The notes under the pieces were generated by a model. It was given only the letters and a program-made list of their open reading frames with translations, made no database searches and was not told where the DNA came from. A stretch of 64,000 nt of DNA from Climacteris rufus (taxonomy: Eukaryota > Chordata > Aves > Passeriformes > Climacteridae). The stretch covers positions 400,156 to 464,155 of the forward strand of contig VZRZ01000460.1 of the NCBI GenBank assembly GCA_013398175.1, given 5' to 3'. This document shows positions 49,530 to 60,694 of the stretch, piece by piece; position 1 is the stretch's first letter, and the number at the start of each line of letters is the position of its first letter. Both the position numbers and the translations under genes were made by a program.

Positions 49530-49880
49530 GTTTATCTCCCTTGACAAGGTTTTGTCTGGTTTTAGTGGCACGGCTGGTGACAGGCCATGCACACAACAGC
49601 ATGTGACCCCGGCTTCTTGCATCTGTGCGGGCAGTCGTCAGAGCTGTCACACAGCCAGAACAAGTTAATTCAGTGAGCGGAGAGAGAGGTGCGGTCTGTA
49701 ATAATATCAGGCCTCTGGAGAGGGTGCTGTCAGGCAGCGTGTACCGGCGGCTGCCCCAGCTGCTCTCTCCTGCCTACAAGGATGCGAGCTGACAGGCGGC
49801 AGGTTTATCTGCCTGGGGCAGGCTGGGGAGTACGCATGTTAATTTTCTGTCTGTGCAACAGGGCTGGTAATATTGCTTGC
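49530..49880. promoter_or_regulatory. Candidate regulatory segment G (CpG-enriched, low repeat)
   Basis: Composition changes to about half G+C with several CpGs (GTACCGGCGGCTGCCCC, GATGCGAGCTGACAGGCGGC) around words such as TAATAATATCAGGCC and AAGTTAATTCAGTGAGCGG. It has no TATA/initiator arrangement, no clear exon and no transposon ends. It could be an enhancer, an alternative promoter or simply an ancient GC-rich repeat. Confidence 0.25.
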
Positions 49881-52800
49881 TGTGGTGCTTGAGAAACAAC
49901 TTTGTGCCTCTCACCTTGGACGATTGCTGGAGGCAGGATGCACTTGCTGGGGTGTCCAGGAGACAGTAGCAGGCCAGGGCTCCCTTCTGCTGCAGCTCTT
50001 GGGCTGCTTCTCCTCTGAGCTTTCTTACTGTGCTCTTCTTGACTCGCATGGATTACTCTGCATCTGTATATCTCCTTCCCCCATGACAGGAGATTGTTGT
50101 TTGTGATGGCTAGGTGCCTTTAGATGTTATAGGGCTATTGATTCAGTTCACTTGTCTTTGTGTGTGTGTATATACTGCATACATATACACACACTATACA
50201 TATGTACACACACAGGGTTTCTTGAAGGATTTTCAGCTCTGGATGAGGCTGAGTAAGGCAGAATCTCTGCCTAAAAAGTGTATATAATACTATATTTAAA
50301 ATAATACCAATACAAATAATAATCTGTGTCAGTCAAAGCAAATTTCACCAACAGACATGAGAGCTTCCAGATCTGGCTGGGTCAAGGACTCCATGGCTGT
50401 AAACATCCAGGTGTGATTACACAGCAAGACTCAGTAGCACTTAGTTTAGCAACCAGAATTAGTATGTGAAAATGGTGGGATAAAATATAAAGAAGGAAGA
50501 AAAATCCCCATGTTTTTATTTACTCCTACACTCTTTACTAAAGTACACTTAATCCAGGAACACAGCAAGGAAAATATGACTACTGTGAAGAAAGTGGTAA
50601 AAATGCTACCAGCCTAGCAGGCTTTTGCCTGGTGGGAGTGGGAAGTCTGCTGGAGATACTGTACATATAAACACATAGACATGGGCAGACCTATGGCTGT
50701 TAGCTGGGATGTGAATTGGGGAAAACTCTGATCCTTGCCTGCAGCTGTACTGATTTCACTTGTTCTGGCTTGCATAATCTAAACCAGAAAAGCCCTCTAA
50801 TGAGATAGTGTCTACATAGCCAAAAAGTATCTCTTTTGTCATAAGATGTTCTGTAGATTGATTGAATTCAGGAAAAATGTCACTTTGACTTCATTCTTTA
50901 TTATTGGCTTGGGTAAGGCTGTGGGAAGGGAAAAGTGGTCACAAAATCCAAGGGAAAGTCTCTCTTAAGTCCATTGGTCCTTCTTGTAGCAATGTCTGAG
51001 TGGTAAAATCAGAGAGAGGAAAAAAGGTTTCCTTTTAATCGCTTGACTAAAGTGATGAAATATGGATGAACTGGATTTGAGATTCATGTGTCTGAAGCTG
51101 ATTCTAGAATTATATATTTAGAAATGAAGGCAAAATCCAGTGTTTTAGGAAATGCAGGTTAAGAGTTGACTCATTACAGATGAATTCTACTGTGGGCTCA
51201 GAACAAAGGGAAGGAAATGTCTTTTCATACCCTGTTAATTAAAATTGTGAACTCCTTGCTATAAAGATGACGTTGAAATCAAAGTTAATATGAATCAGAA
51301 AAAAAGGTAGGACACTGATAGCTAACAAGGATATTCAGAATTGCAACTGCGAATGATAGTGCATATTTCAGAAGAATTGCTAACCTGAAAACTTCTCAGT
51401 TCTAATATTAGACAACTAAAGAATAGGAGATGCATTACTTTCAGTGCTGCTAAGAGTCAGTAGCAGGATAACACATTACTTGGACAGTGTGTTCTGACCC
51501 AGGTGGACAATACATGCCTCAGATGGGTCAGGGCTTCACATTCATTGGGAGTGCTGTGACTGATCTGTGAGGTCTGGCTTCTTTCCCAAAAGCAAACTGT
51601 TAAACTCTTGTCGTTCAGTTGGACACCAGAAGCTTGCCACTGACCTGATTTCCAGAACTTTTGATTATTATCCTCGAATTCACATTTTAAGGAAACTGTC
51701 CAGAGTGATTCCAAGGCCTTTCCTTTTCCAAGTGATCTTGGAGTTTTCATCACTCTGTCTGTTTGTATGTGTTTATAGGAATGCTTTATCCTTGGAGGTC
51801 TCCAACACTGGATTTCAGTTGTTGACTAATTAGTTGAGCACGAGACCCTTGATACCTGTGCATTTCTTAAACAGGACCGCCAGCTGTCCAATACAGACAA
51901 GCATCATTGAGGGTTACAGCGCTAAGCTCTTTTTTTCCCAGTAGTTAGGGCCAAAGCATAATTGCAGATTTTTACAGGCAGAGAACATGGGACAAGAAAG
52001 CTAGTTCTGCTGTCTGGAGGGAGACGGAGAGAAGCTTCAGACAGATACTTGCCTCCAGAATAGCTAGTGTAAGAGCAACTTTACAAACAGTATTATTTTA
52101 AATATGACTCAATGCTACTAAAAATATTTGTTGGTTGTTAGGTTAAACTAGAATTTTATAATTTCTTACTGTTGTCATAAGACAAAAAAAGGTGCTTTAA
52201 CACATGGAATGTCAATCTCAAGGTATGACAGGTGGAATGGGCGTTAGCTGTGATTATATATAAATATTTACAGTGAGGAACAGTTTAAAAGAATTCAACT
52301 TCTTTTTTGGTGAGACTTTTTGCAATTTCATAATAATCTTGTGGTAGGTTATGCAGTGCAGTGTATTCTTAGACACTTTGTCTATCTTTAGGAAACAGAA
52401 TATTGAAAAAGAGAGTGTATTTATACAATTTAACACTTTGACAATGCCTATTTATTAAGGAATTTGAAATCCCTTGAAATGTTCCAGCTTGTGTGCAGTG
52501 GCTTATACAGTGAGACATAACCTAAAATCATGTCATCTGCAGCACATGTGTATGATGCACTGGACTATTGGATGTACTGGGGCATCTTACGTTCATGTTT
52601 AAATGATGCGCAGTATAGGATCCTTTGATGTGTGTTTGGTCTTTGAAGCAATGTCTTGATGCAGGCTAGAAAGTGAAAACGGGCTCATTGTGTGCTGCTT
52701 TTCTCTCCAGTAAGGTGAGCTTGGAAGAATAGGAATATAATGAAGTACTGATTTGCTCTGGTAGTGCTTTCTATTTTTGGGTAAATTATTACAATCATAT

Positions 52801-53488
52801 TAAGTCAGTTTCCCTTGAATTGCTGATCCTTTCAAAAAGGACTGGAGCAGAGATTGCTTGCATTTATGGCAGGAGCTTCATTCTTACAGGTTTTTGCTAA
52901 CTGACTGGAAAGTACTTGTCAGTTTTGTACCTGGCTCTGTACTGTCTGTGTCTTTTCTCTTAAAATGTGGTTCAGATTTGCTTGGAGTAAAGCCAGTGCA
53001 TTTCTTTCTCACCTCCCCCACTGTTTCAGGGCATATTCACCCGCATCAGGGATGAACTGATCAGCTGTGGACAGATGGCAGGTCTGCCTCAGTCTCCTGA
53101 GCAGCTGCCTCTGCTGACAAAGATGCCCTGTGTCTCCTCAGCTGAAAGAACAGGAGAGGGTTGGAGAGTCATTGAATATTTCATCTGACATGAAACGAAG
53201 AAGTGGTTTTACAGCTTACTTCTGGTGATTAAATTAAGTCAAATCCCTTCACATGTATTTTATTCCTTGCTTGACTATTTCTTATTGTGGAGAGGAGTGG
53301 CAACATAGGCTGTGGTGTCTCTCTCTTTGGCTGTTGTACACAAGCATTGTCCCCTTCACGTCCTGAGAGGTGTACATAACCTCAGCCATTTCTTTCTGAG
53401 AGGAGGGAGGTCATATAATTTTGACTAATCTGATGGTATGTTCTGCTTGCTATATGTTTAAAGGCAGTTGGGTGAGAAGCCAAAACTG
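49881..53488. other. Gene-free stretch
   Basis: Unique DNA with a TG/CA stretch at 50160-50214. Frames at 51457-51833 on both strands overlap and carry no domain. Confidence 0.45.
50160..50214. repeat. Alternating TG/TA/CA stretch with dyad symmetry
   Basis: GTGTGTATAT on the left and ATATACACAC on the right face each other across a short spacer, followed by a second CA run. Alternating purine-pyrimidine sequence of this kind can adopt Z-DNA or cruciform structure. Confidence 0.8.
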
Positions 53489-53559
53489 TTTTGTTGTTGT
53501 TGTTGTTGTTATGTTTGTTTGTTTGTTTGTTTTTGTTTTTGTCCAACCCCCNCCCCCCC
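53489..53559. repeat. (TTG)n(TTTG)n tract ending in a single-N gap in a C run
   Basis: TTG units (53491-53510) pass into TTTG units (53513-53540), then a C run with one N at 53552. The N marks an unresolved base or contig joint, so the C count is unreliable. Confidence 0.9.
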
Positions 53560-55712
53560 GCAGTCCCTAGAGATGCAGGAAGGATTGCAAAGGTGTGGTG
53601 GATATCTGAATAAAAATGCTCTGACACTTGCTCACTACAGTCTTGTCAGTGTAAGTAGAGTTTCAGCTCACCGAAACACCCCTGCAGGTAAGAACAAGAC
53701 AGCTTTTCTCTTCAGTCTGCTGCTGAAAAGGCTTTAACAGTGTGGAAGCCAGTAGATTAACACTGGCTATTACCAGGTTGAGAGGTTTTGTTTCACACTT
53801 ACCTAATTTTATAGTCATGTGGTTTGGACTTTGGATAGGAGGATGGTGGTAAAATCTTCCACATGACTTGTTATTGGGCTACTCATAACCATGTGCAGGA
53901 TGACTCTACAGAGATACAGAAAATTGCGGTTAGCTGCACTGTTCACTGCCAGTGTTCTAGGTGCTGATTTTATGGATATAAAAGTTCAGGATTTATCAGA
54001 TCAGTCAGGTGTTCGATATGACCCTACAGCAATGAATCAGCTGGTGCCAGTTGCCTAATATCTTTATCTCATCTTTATCTCCATGTTGGGGATACCTAAG
54101 GGTGCTCAGGATAAGAAATATGGCAGTGTATTTCACAGAAGTGTTTCTACTCTGATTCAAGACCCCTTGAAAATTTTGGTGTCTGTCACTGGTGCAGCAG
54201 GAATAAATGTAACATCAGCTTACACTGAGTGAAAGGGCAGTGTAAGGGGACAATTAGAGGTTGCCTGGTGTAAGATCACCATAATGTATGGGATGTGTTG
54301 GAGTTCTGGTGGCTTGGTGAGGAATTAGGTACAAAGAGGAGAAAATGAAAAGTTTCCTTAGGAGGCAAAGCCATGTAAAGTCTTGAGGCAGAGTCTGTGA
54401 CTCTCGGGTGACAAAGCCTGAGACTCTTCAGAAATTATATGCTAGAGTGATGGGAGTAAAGAAACACAAGAGGAAGAGAAAGTAATAGCTGTCTGGAGAG
54501 ACTAACAGGAAAATGATGTTTAATTTGAGCTAAGATGTTTGTCTGCTCCTGCAATACCATTTCCATTCATTCCCATGAAAATGGGAGAGAAGAATTTGGC
54601 TTGTCCTATAATATTCAGGGTTATGATGATTTAAATTGCAGTGTATTTCTTTCTGGAAAGCTAAAGGTTAGCCTTTGGGAAAAACACTAATGAGAGAAAG
54701 TCAAGGTAGGGTCAGGTACTTTTGTTACACTCCTGCGTATTTGAAAAGAACATAAAAGTTCTGTTTTCCTTAGTAGAGTAGGAGCTGCACAACAGGAGCT
54801 TCTGGCTCTTTGCTTACCACTTTCTCACCTTCCTAGCCATTGTTCAGTCCCAAAGCCTGATCTCTGTCAGTTTTTGCAGAGTCACATTGCTATTGCTAAT
54901 GTGGCTGTGTCTAGTGCTTTGGCTTTCTTGCTCCCTTTGCTCCCGGTCCCTCTGGTCTCTTCATATCTTTTTTTACAGGCATGCAAAACCTTTGAACATA
55001 ATATCCAGTGAACCACCTTCACCCATGGTGTGAGCTGGAAGGAAAAATTCGTTGAGTACAGAGATTCATCAAAATCTCCTCCACTCTGTTCAAAAAAGCA
55101 TAAGATTTTTGTGATCCAGGTTCATTTCTCAGTTCTCTTTCAGGTCTTATAGTGCAGCATCAGTCAGAATACTCATTCTGGCTGTTCTGGTTCTCCCACT
55201 TCTGAAGGCCAAGAAGGGGTGAGGTGGCAGAAGTTCATAAAGTCCACAGAGAACTTTAAGAAGTGAAGCTTGAAATTGCTGCAGAATGAGAAATCTGCTA
55301 CATAGATGAGATGAGGTTCTGGTAACATGAACACAAGGACTACAAGAAAACCAGAGGCCCATTCTGCACCAAACAAATTACCTCAGGAGAGCTCAATGAG
55401 CATGACCTTGAAATGAGCATACGACTCCATGAAAATTGTGCTGAGAAGAGTAATCATGTACTGGCCAGTTTATTGTAAGAAATAACACCAGAAGGGCTGA
55501 AGAAGTATTTGTAAGATGATGTTCTGATGAGCCTTTTCTCTTATAAAAGATGCAAGTTTGACGGACTTGTTACAGTGAGTAAATTAAAGAAGATTTTCTA
55601 ATATTGAACAAATATGTCATGTGCCCTTTTTTCATAGAAGTTTTGCTGATGAGTCTGTTTATGTTGGTATTTTCTTTGTACCAGTCTGGTTTCATGTCCA
55701 TGTATGTAATCA

Positions 55713-55753
<41 letters not shown>

Positions 55754-57589
55754 CTTCATGAATTAAAGAAAGAAAAGGTGGTCTTACTCTTTCTATGAAA
55801 AGTACAATAAAGCTGATAATACTTTTTTTCCCCCTGTGTTTTCTATCTTTGAATTTACAAAAGAGTAAATGAAGGAAGTGGAGGCAGAAAATTTAGTCTG
55901 AATCCTCTTGGTGACTGTGGTATTTGTCACAGCAGTCCTTGCAATTTTTGCTGGCTGTATTTGTTGTTACACTGGAGAACTGGAAGAAAATGTCCACTTT
56001 TATTCTTCTACTATTTAATCCTAGACAAGATCAGGGGTGACATCTTTTACAATTTACAACAGCTCTGGCTCTCTGTGTATATTTATGGATTTATTGGGCA
56101 GTGACCAAAGGGATCATTGTAGCACAAGCAGAGATCTAGTCATGTTCCGTTTTTCTCTGCTTACATATCTTACCTTTGATGCTGAAGGCAGAATAACTAA
56201 GAGGAAGCATTTTTCCAGCTCTGGAAAGCCAGAGAGCTTCCTTTGTATGGAAGGAAGTATGATTAATACTGTCTGATGTTGTCCTAAGTTTATGCTAATA
56301 CTCTATTTTAAGGCTGGTCCTGAGAGTTGTTGGTGCCTACCATTTCTGGGAAATGATAAACATGTTATACTGGTGCAAAATTACATATGTCAAAATGTTG
56401 TGGTATCCATAAATCAAATCTTCCTTGACCTGCATTATGGTATTCTGTAATTTTCATGTACTCTATACCTGTAATGGCAATTTGGAACTTTTGTTATACT
56501 TTTCTGATATCTTTGAAAATAGAAATTAATGTAAACTTATTGAAATTTAAGAACACATAGAACTCAGTTTTACTGTGGTTGAAGAGGCAGATGAATATGA
56601 AGGGAAAATGTTATATGAAACCTTTTCTTCCACCAAATCCTCCTTGAATTCTCCATCTGGCTACTTTAAAGCAATTTTAACTAACACTTCCCCTTTTTTC
56701 TGTGTTATCACATGGAGGTAATTGCTCACTCCTAGTAACACATGCTTAGGATTTTGAACTCACCTCGTTTTCTAAAAGAAGCAATATAATGTTGTACCTT
56801 TCAGTCCTTCAACCTTCAGCTCATCAAGTATTTATCTCATTAATAGTGTGATTCCCATCTGACTATAAGGAATGGCTACTGATACATTAAAGTGGTTAAC
56901 TTTTCCTCACAGAAGCCCTAAATTACTTTCATTCACATGTTTTGTAATCTTTGTAGCTCCTATTAGAAAGACATAGAAAACTTCGTCATATGCATTTGAT
57001 ATACATTAGCTTGGAGCAGGAAGTTCAAGAAGAAAATTTATGGGGGGTTTTAAGATTTCCAGACCAGGGATCCAGAGATGAAAGGTTTAGGTAATTTCAG
57101 CATTTATTTTCAAGATTATTTTCTTAAAATTCTAGTCACTGATTTAAAATATGGAGAAAATGATACCAAAGATGAACACAATATTGCTGGTGCAAACTTA
57201 ACAATGCCAAAGAAATAGAATAGAATTTTCCTCCATCTTCTGGCCAAAGTCCAAATACAGTCTCTATGAGGTTTATCTTATTTTGTGGTGAGAGCATATT
57301 TTTGGCTCACATTCAGCTTAGTGTCCACTGTAATTCCCTGGTACTTTCCAAGAAAGCAGATTTCAGTGATACTTAGATGTTGTAAGTGTGTTTCGGACTG
57401 CTGTTGTCTTTAGGGTAAAATTGGTAAAACCCCATTAGACTTAGATGAAGGAGGATGTTTCTTTTTTTTGGCTATCCCTTTGTCAGAAACTTTCTTGGTG
57501 CAGGTATTTACTTTATTGTATTTGTGTTTATTCATTACCTGCATTGTAGGAATACCAAACATTATAAGTAAAGGCTATATTTATAATAT
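53560..57589. other. Gene-free stretch
   Basis: About 4 kb of unique DNA with one CT microsatellite. The paired frames at 55147-55376 minus are overlapping and unrecognised. Confidence 0.45.
55716..55746 (+). repeat. (CT)n microsatellite
   Basis: Fifteen uninterrupted CT units followed by T8. Confidence 0.95.
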
Positions 57590-57830
57590 CTTACAGAAAT
57601 GATGCCTCAGTAGTGTTTTATGAAACAAACGTCACTGTAACCGAAGGCAGTGATGACATGATGAAGTTTCCCTTAGGCCACAGCCAAGACACATTTGAGT
57701 TTAAGGCAGGGCTGCACGTGCTGACCTGCTGCTGAAATCTTCCAGATAATAAATGGGTTGTTCAGTTAATATTCACATGCATTGCAGCGTCTGCGTTGAG
57801 ATTTTTCACGAGGAGGACTAGCCCTAATCT
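57590..57830. promoter_or_regulatory. Candidate conserved non-coding element H
   Basis: Low-repeat segment with GATGCCTCAGTAGTG, AAACAAACGTCACTG, GTGATGACATGATGAAG and TTGTTCAGTTAATATTCAC, several CpGs and AP-1/CRE-like words. Called on appearance only. Confidence 0.25.
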
Positions 57831-58177
57831 TGTCTGGTTTTGGGTTTTGTGAAGGTTTTTATTAGTTTATTTGGGAACTATTGCTTCGTAACATTTGAAC
57901 TTCAAGCTTTTACTAGCTGCTTATGGCCATCCTAGTCTACCTATTTTCAGTTATAGGCACAAATAAGTCCTTTCTTTCCACTTTGATTTTCCACTTTTGA
58001 TTAGTCCCAATAGTTTAAAGGGAATTAGTAAGCTGATAAAATTGGTCCGTGGAGAACTCTTCCACTTTAAAGAGGTTTCCTGCTTCTGCAGAATATCATA
58101 CTGTATATTAAGTGGTAGAAAGGAGAGAAGCAGCTATGATGGTGTAATACTCTATCTGGTCCCATAACACATAGTGT
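57831..58177. other. Gene-free stretch
   Basis: Unique DNA up to the target duplication of the next LTR. Nothing recognised. Confidence 0.4.
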
Positions 58178-58182
58178 TATCA

Positions 58183-58733
58183 TGATACAGGGAAGAAAAG
58201 GGTTAAAAGGATGCTTAGTAGGAATTAGTTATTAAAACAATGTATATGGCTTGCTCAATACTTACCTTGCTTGCCAAGCAGAAAAGGAGGATGCAGGACC
58301 ATTGATAAAGGGAAGCAACCATGACCAAAGGTCCTGCTTTCGGACCTTAAAATCAGCCCAAACCAGCCTTGAGACTCGGACTCAAGCCAGAGACTCAGGG
58401 AGCTTGCACAAAGAAGCAAGGTAAAAAGTTCAGCCTAGAGGAAGACTTCTTTCTTCATCTGAAGACCCTTGCCCACAACCACCAGGAGGCAGTGGGCATG
58501 CACAGATTAATGCAAATGACTTTTGAACTCATTATAATATGAAGCGGAGATAGGTTATGAATATGTATAGGCATATTGTGTAACCTGTTGTATATGTAAC
58601 CTGTAACCTGATATACAGCTAGCTGAGTGTGGCGAGCGGTGCATGTGCTTTGGAGGGTTACCCCATGCATCCCAGCGCTTGGCATAAAACATACCTACTT
58701 TACAACTTACAGAGTTGTGGAGTTCTATCCACA
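58183..58733 (+). mobile_element. Solo LTR, 551 bp, with exact 5-bp target duplication
   Basis: Starts TGATACAGGGAAG and ends GGAGTTCTATCCACA. TATCA precedes it (58178-58182) and follows it (58734-58738) exactly. ATAAAA in GGCATAAAACATACC near 58684-58689 is a variant polyadenylation signal about 45 bases from the end, and TTATAATATGAAG near 58534 could serve as a TATA box, so the sense strand is plus. GTAACCTG occurs three times (58580, 58596, 58603) just downstream of that. No viral interior is attached. A 5-bp duplication fits several ERV classes; class is left open. Confidence 0.8.
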
Positions 58734-58739
58734 TATCAA

Positions 58740-59480
58740 TCGTTTGAGGCGATATCAGGAGAAAACCCCTTCCAAACAGAAGGCAGTTTCAAGAGCTCCT
58801 CCCCTTATTAGGTCCGGAAAGAAATTTCTCGGAAGAAAGTGAAAAAAACCCTGTTTATTCACACACAATATGCATGCAGACACAACAAAGATTAAAAAAC
58901 CAAATGAATAATATCAGATAATAGATCCCCAAAAGGGAAAAAACCACGGTAGAAAAGTCCACTGTTCCTTGCGTCTGCTTAGTCTCCCGGAGCTGGGGTC
59001 CCATCACAGGCTGCACCACGCCTCCANCCCAGAGTCCCTTCTGTCTGCTTAGTCTCCCGGAGCTGGGGTCTCAGCACAGGCTGCACCACGCCTCCAGTAG
59101 GGGAGGTGTCCCTCTGAGGATTGATGATTCCAGAGTCCCTTCCAGGTAATGATACAGGTCCAAGGAAAAAGGCAAAAAACAAACAAAAAAAAAAGGGGAA
59201 AAAACCCCTTTCCCTGCTCTTCCTGAGGTGGGCAGTCCGCAGAAGGGCCGGGAAGTGGAGAGAGAAAAAAGAGTAACATTAACAGCAGCAGCGGCAGCAT
59301 TATGAAGGAATTATGAAGGAATGCTGGGGGAGTTGTCCACCTTATAAACAGTTCCACTGTGCAGAGATCTGGTTTTTTTTGGTTTTTTTTCCCCGTGTGG
59401 AGACATAACCTTGAAAGCTCCGCTGACAATAAGAATACAGCACCGTGGGGAAATGATACAGCTACCCTAAGACACATGGT
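58740..59480 (-). mobile_element. Possible second ERV/LTR segment, minus orientation, containing a gap
   Basis: On the minus strand an AATAAA (58859-58854) lies about 115 bases from the left end, and the right end reads TGTCTTAGGGTAGC, a plausible LTR start. GC-rich blocks alternate with A-rich runs. A single N at 59027 with a 54-bp near-duplicate on both sides shows that assembly is faulty here. No target duplication could be matched. The 142-codon minus frame 59049-59477, with a leucine/phenylalanine-rich run, is not a recognised protein. Confidence 0.35.
58973..59096 (+). repeat. 54-bp tandem near-duplicate around a single N
   Basis: 58973-59026 and 59043-59096 match at 52 of 54 positions; the N is at 59027, immediately after the first copy. 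Probably overlapping contig ends that were not merged, rather than a real duplication. Confidence 0.9.
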
Positions 59481-59583
59481 GAGGACCTTGACTTGCCAGT
59501 AAATTTTACAGAGACCTCAATGAGCTCCAAGAAAAACCTGAATATATGTGCTAGTTCCCCTAGGACAAATCCTTAATATTGCA

Positions 59584-60166
59584 TAAAGGAGTCATGGTGG
59601 GGATAGAGAATATTTTCCCCCTTCTTTTTTAATCCAGGGATCTCTTGTCTAGAACAGCCTCAAAAAAGAACCAAACCAAAACAAAACAAAACAAAAACAA
59701 CAAAACCAAAACCAAAAGCCAACTTGAAAATNAAATTTGAATGATCCCCCACCCAGTGCCTTCAAGGCAGTTTTTAACAATCCATTGCACCACTCCACTT
59801 TGTCTGCAGCTTGTGCATGGTAAGGGATATGGTACACCTGCTCAATGCCATGTTCCTTAGCCCAGGTGTTTATGAGGCTTTTCTTGAAATGAGTCCCACT
59901 GTCAGACTTGATTCTCTCGGAGGTACCATGCCTCCACAGGACTTGTTTTTCTAGGCCCAGGATGGTGTTCCAGGCAGTAGCATGGGGCACAGGGTAGGTC
60001 TCCAACCATCCTGTGGTNTAAAGGAGTCATGGTGGGGATAGAGAATATTTTCCCCCTTCTTTTTTAATCCAGGGATCTCTTGTCTAGAACAGCCTCAAAA
60101 AAGAACCAAACCAAACCAAAACAAAACAAAAACAACAAAACCAAAACCAAAAGCCAACTTGAAAAT
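59584..60166 (+). repeat. 148-bp direct repeat bracketing two single-N gaps
   Basis: 59584-59731 and 60019-60166 are the same length and differ at one position within the CAAAA-rich part. Each copy abuts an N (59732 and 60018). The 285 bases between the Ns have a different origin (integrase fragment). The arrangement points to a small contig placed wrongly, with its flank written twice. Confidence 0.95.
59733..60017 (-). pseudogene. Endogenous retrovirus integrase core fragment (ERVL-like)
   Basis: Read on the minus strand from 60005, about 90 codons correspond to the second half of a retroviral integrase catalytic core. Integrase joins the viral DNA copy to the host chromosome. An Asp in SDSGTHF (residue 35 of the frame) and a Glu in KVEWCNG (residue 71) are separated by exactly 35 residues, the D,35-E spacing of the catalytic triad. 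The first Asp, the zinc-binding N-terminal domain and the C-terminal domain are absent. Similarity ends at about GGGSFKF, next to the N at 59732. There is no start or promoter of its own and no neighbouring gag, protease or RT, so it is a non-functional fragment, possibly misplaced by assembly. Confidence 0.85.
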
Positions 60167-60635
60167 TATATTAATAATTTAGACCTAGATCCTGAAAAAG
60201 ACCCTTGGTGAATCAAACCCCTCTTTCTTTCAACAGTTCACTATTTGAAATATGTTTCTGGCTGAAAACAACAACAGCATAAAACCCTCACTAAGAATAG
60301 GAAGTTGCTGTAGGAATGAAGCTTCCTTTCTGGCTAACAGGGCTATGTTTTCCTATGCAAATGCAGCAAAGCCCAGAAATTAGCAAAGACTGCTAAATTA
60401 ACACACTTGAAGAGCTTGGCTGGTTCTAATAGGCAGTCAAATGGTCTTGTTACACTGTAATGCTGCCAAGCTAATTGAAGTGATTACTGTTGCTCATGAG
60501 CAGCCCTTTTGAAGTAGAAGTCTTTTAAATTATCCATAGACGTTAAATGTCAGACACTATTGTGTAATTATACTTTGTAAACGCTGAATGTCACAAGGCA
60601 TCACAGGTAATTGAGGTTTACAGAGAAGAGCTTTA
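60167..60635. promoter_or_regulatory. Candidate conserved non-coding element I
   Basis: Contains CCTATGCAAATGCAGC (octamer-type ATGCAAAT, POU site, near 60354-60369), GCTAAATTAACACAC, CCAAGCTAATTGAAGTG, and GTGTAATTATAC, with no simple repeats. Motif density suggests regulatory DNA. Its left neighbour is the misassembled segment, so the boundary is uncertain. Confidence 0.3.
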
Positions 60636-60694
60636 TCTAAACCTAATTGGGCATCAACTCTTTGTCACTATTTCTAAACCTAATTGGGCATCAA
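60636..60694 (+). repeat. Two-copy tandem repeat, 37-bp period
   Basis: A 22-bp word beginning TCTAAACCTAATTGGG occurs exactly at 60636-60657 and 60673-60694, separated by 15 different bases. Confidence 0.9.

Noticed and set aside
58740..59476. Attempt to define exact LTR ends on the minus strand
   Set aside because: TG/CA ends can be placed, but flanks (ATCGTT against CATGGT or TGGTGA) do not match, so the call is kept at low confidence.
59049..59477. 142-codon minus frame with a hydrophobic segment resembling a signal or membrane anchor
   Set aside because: The hydrophobic run is encoded by GCAGCA- and AAAAA-type simple sequence, and the frame crosses a likely duplicated region.
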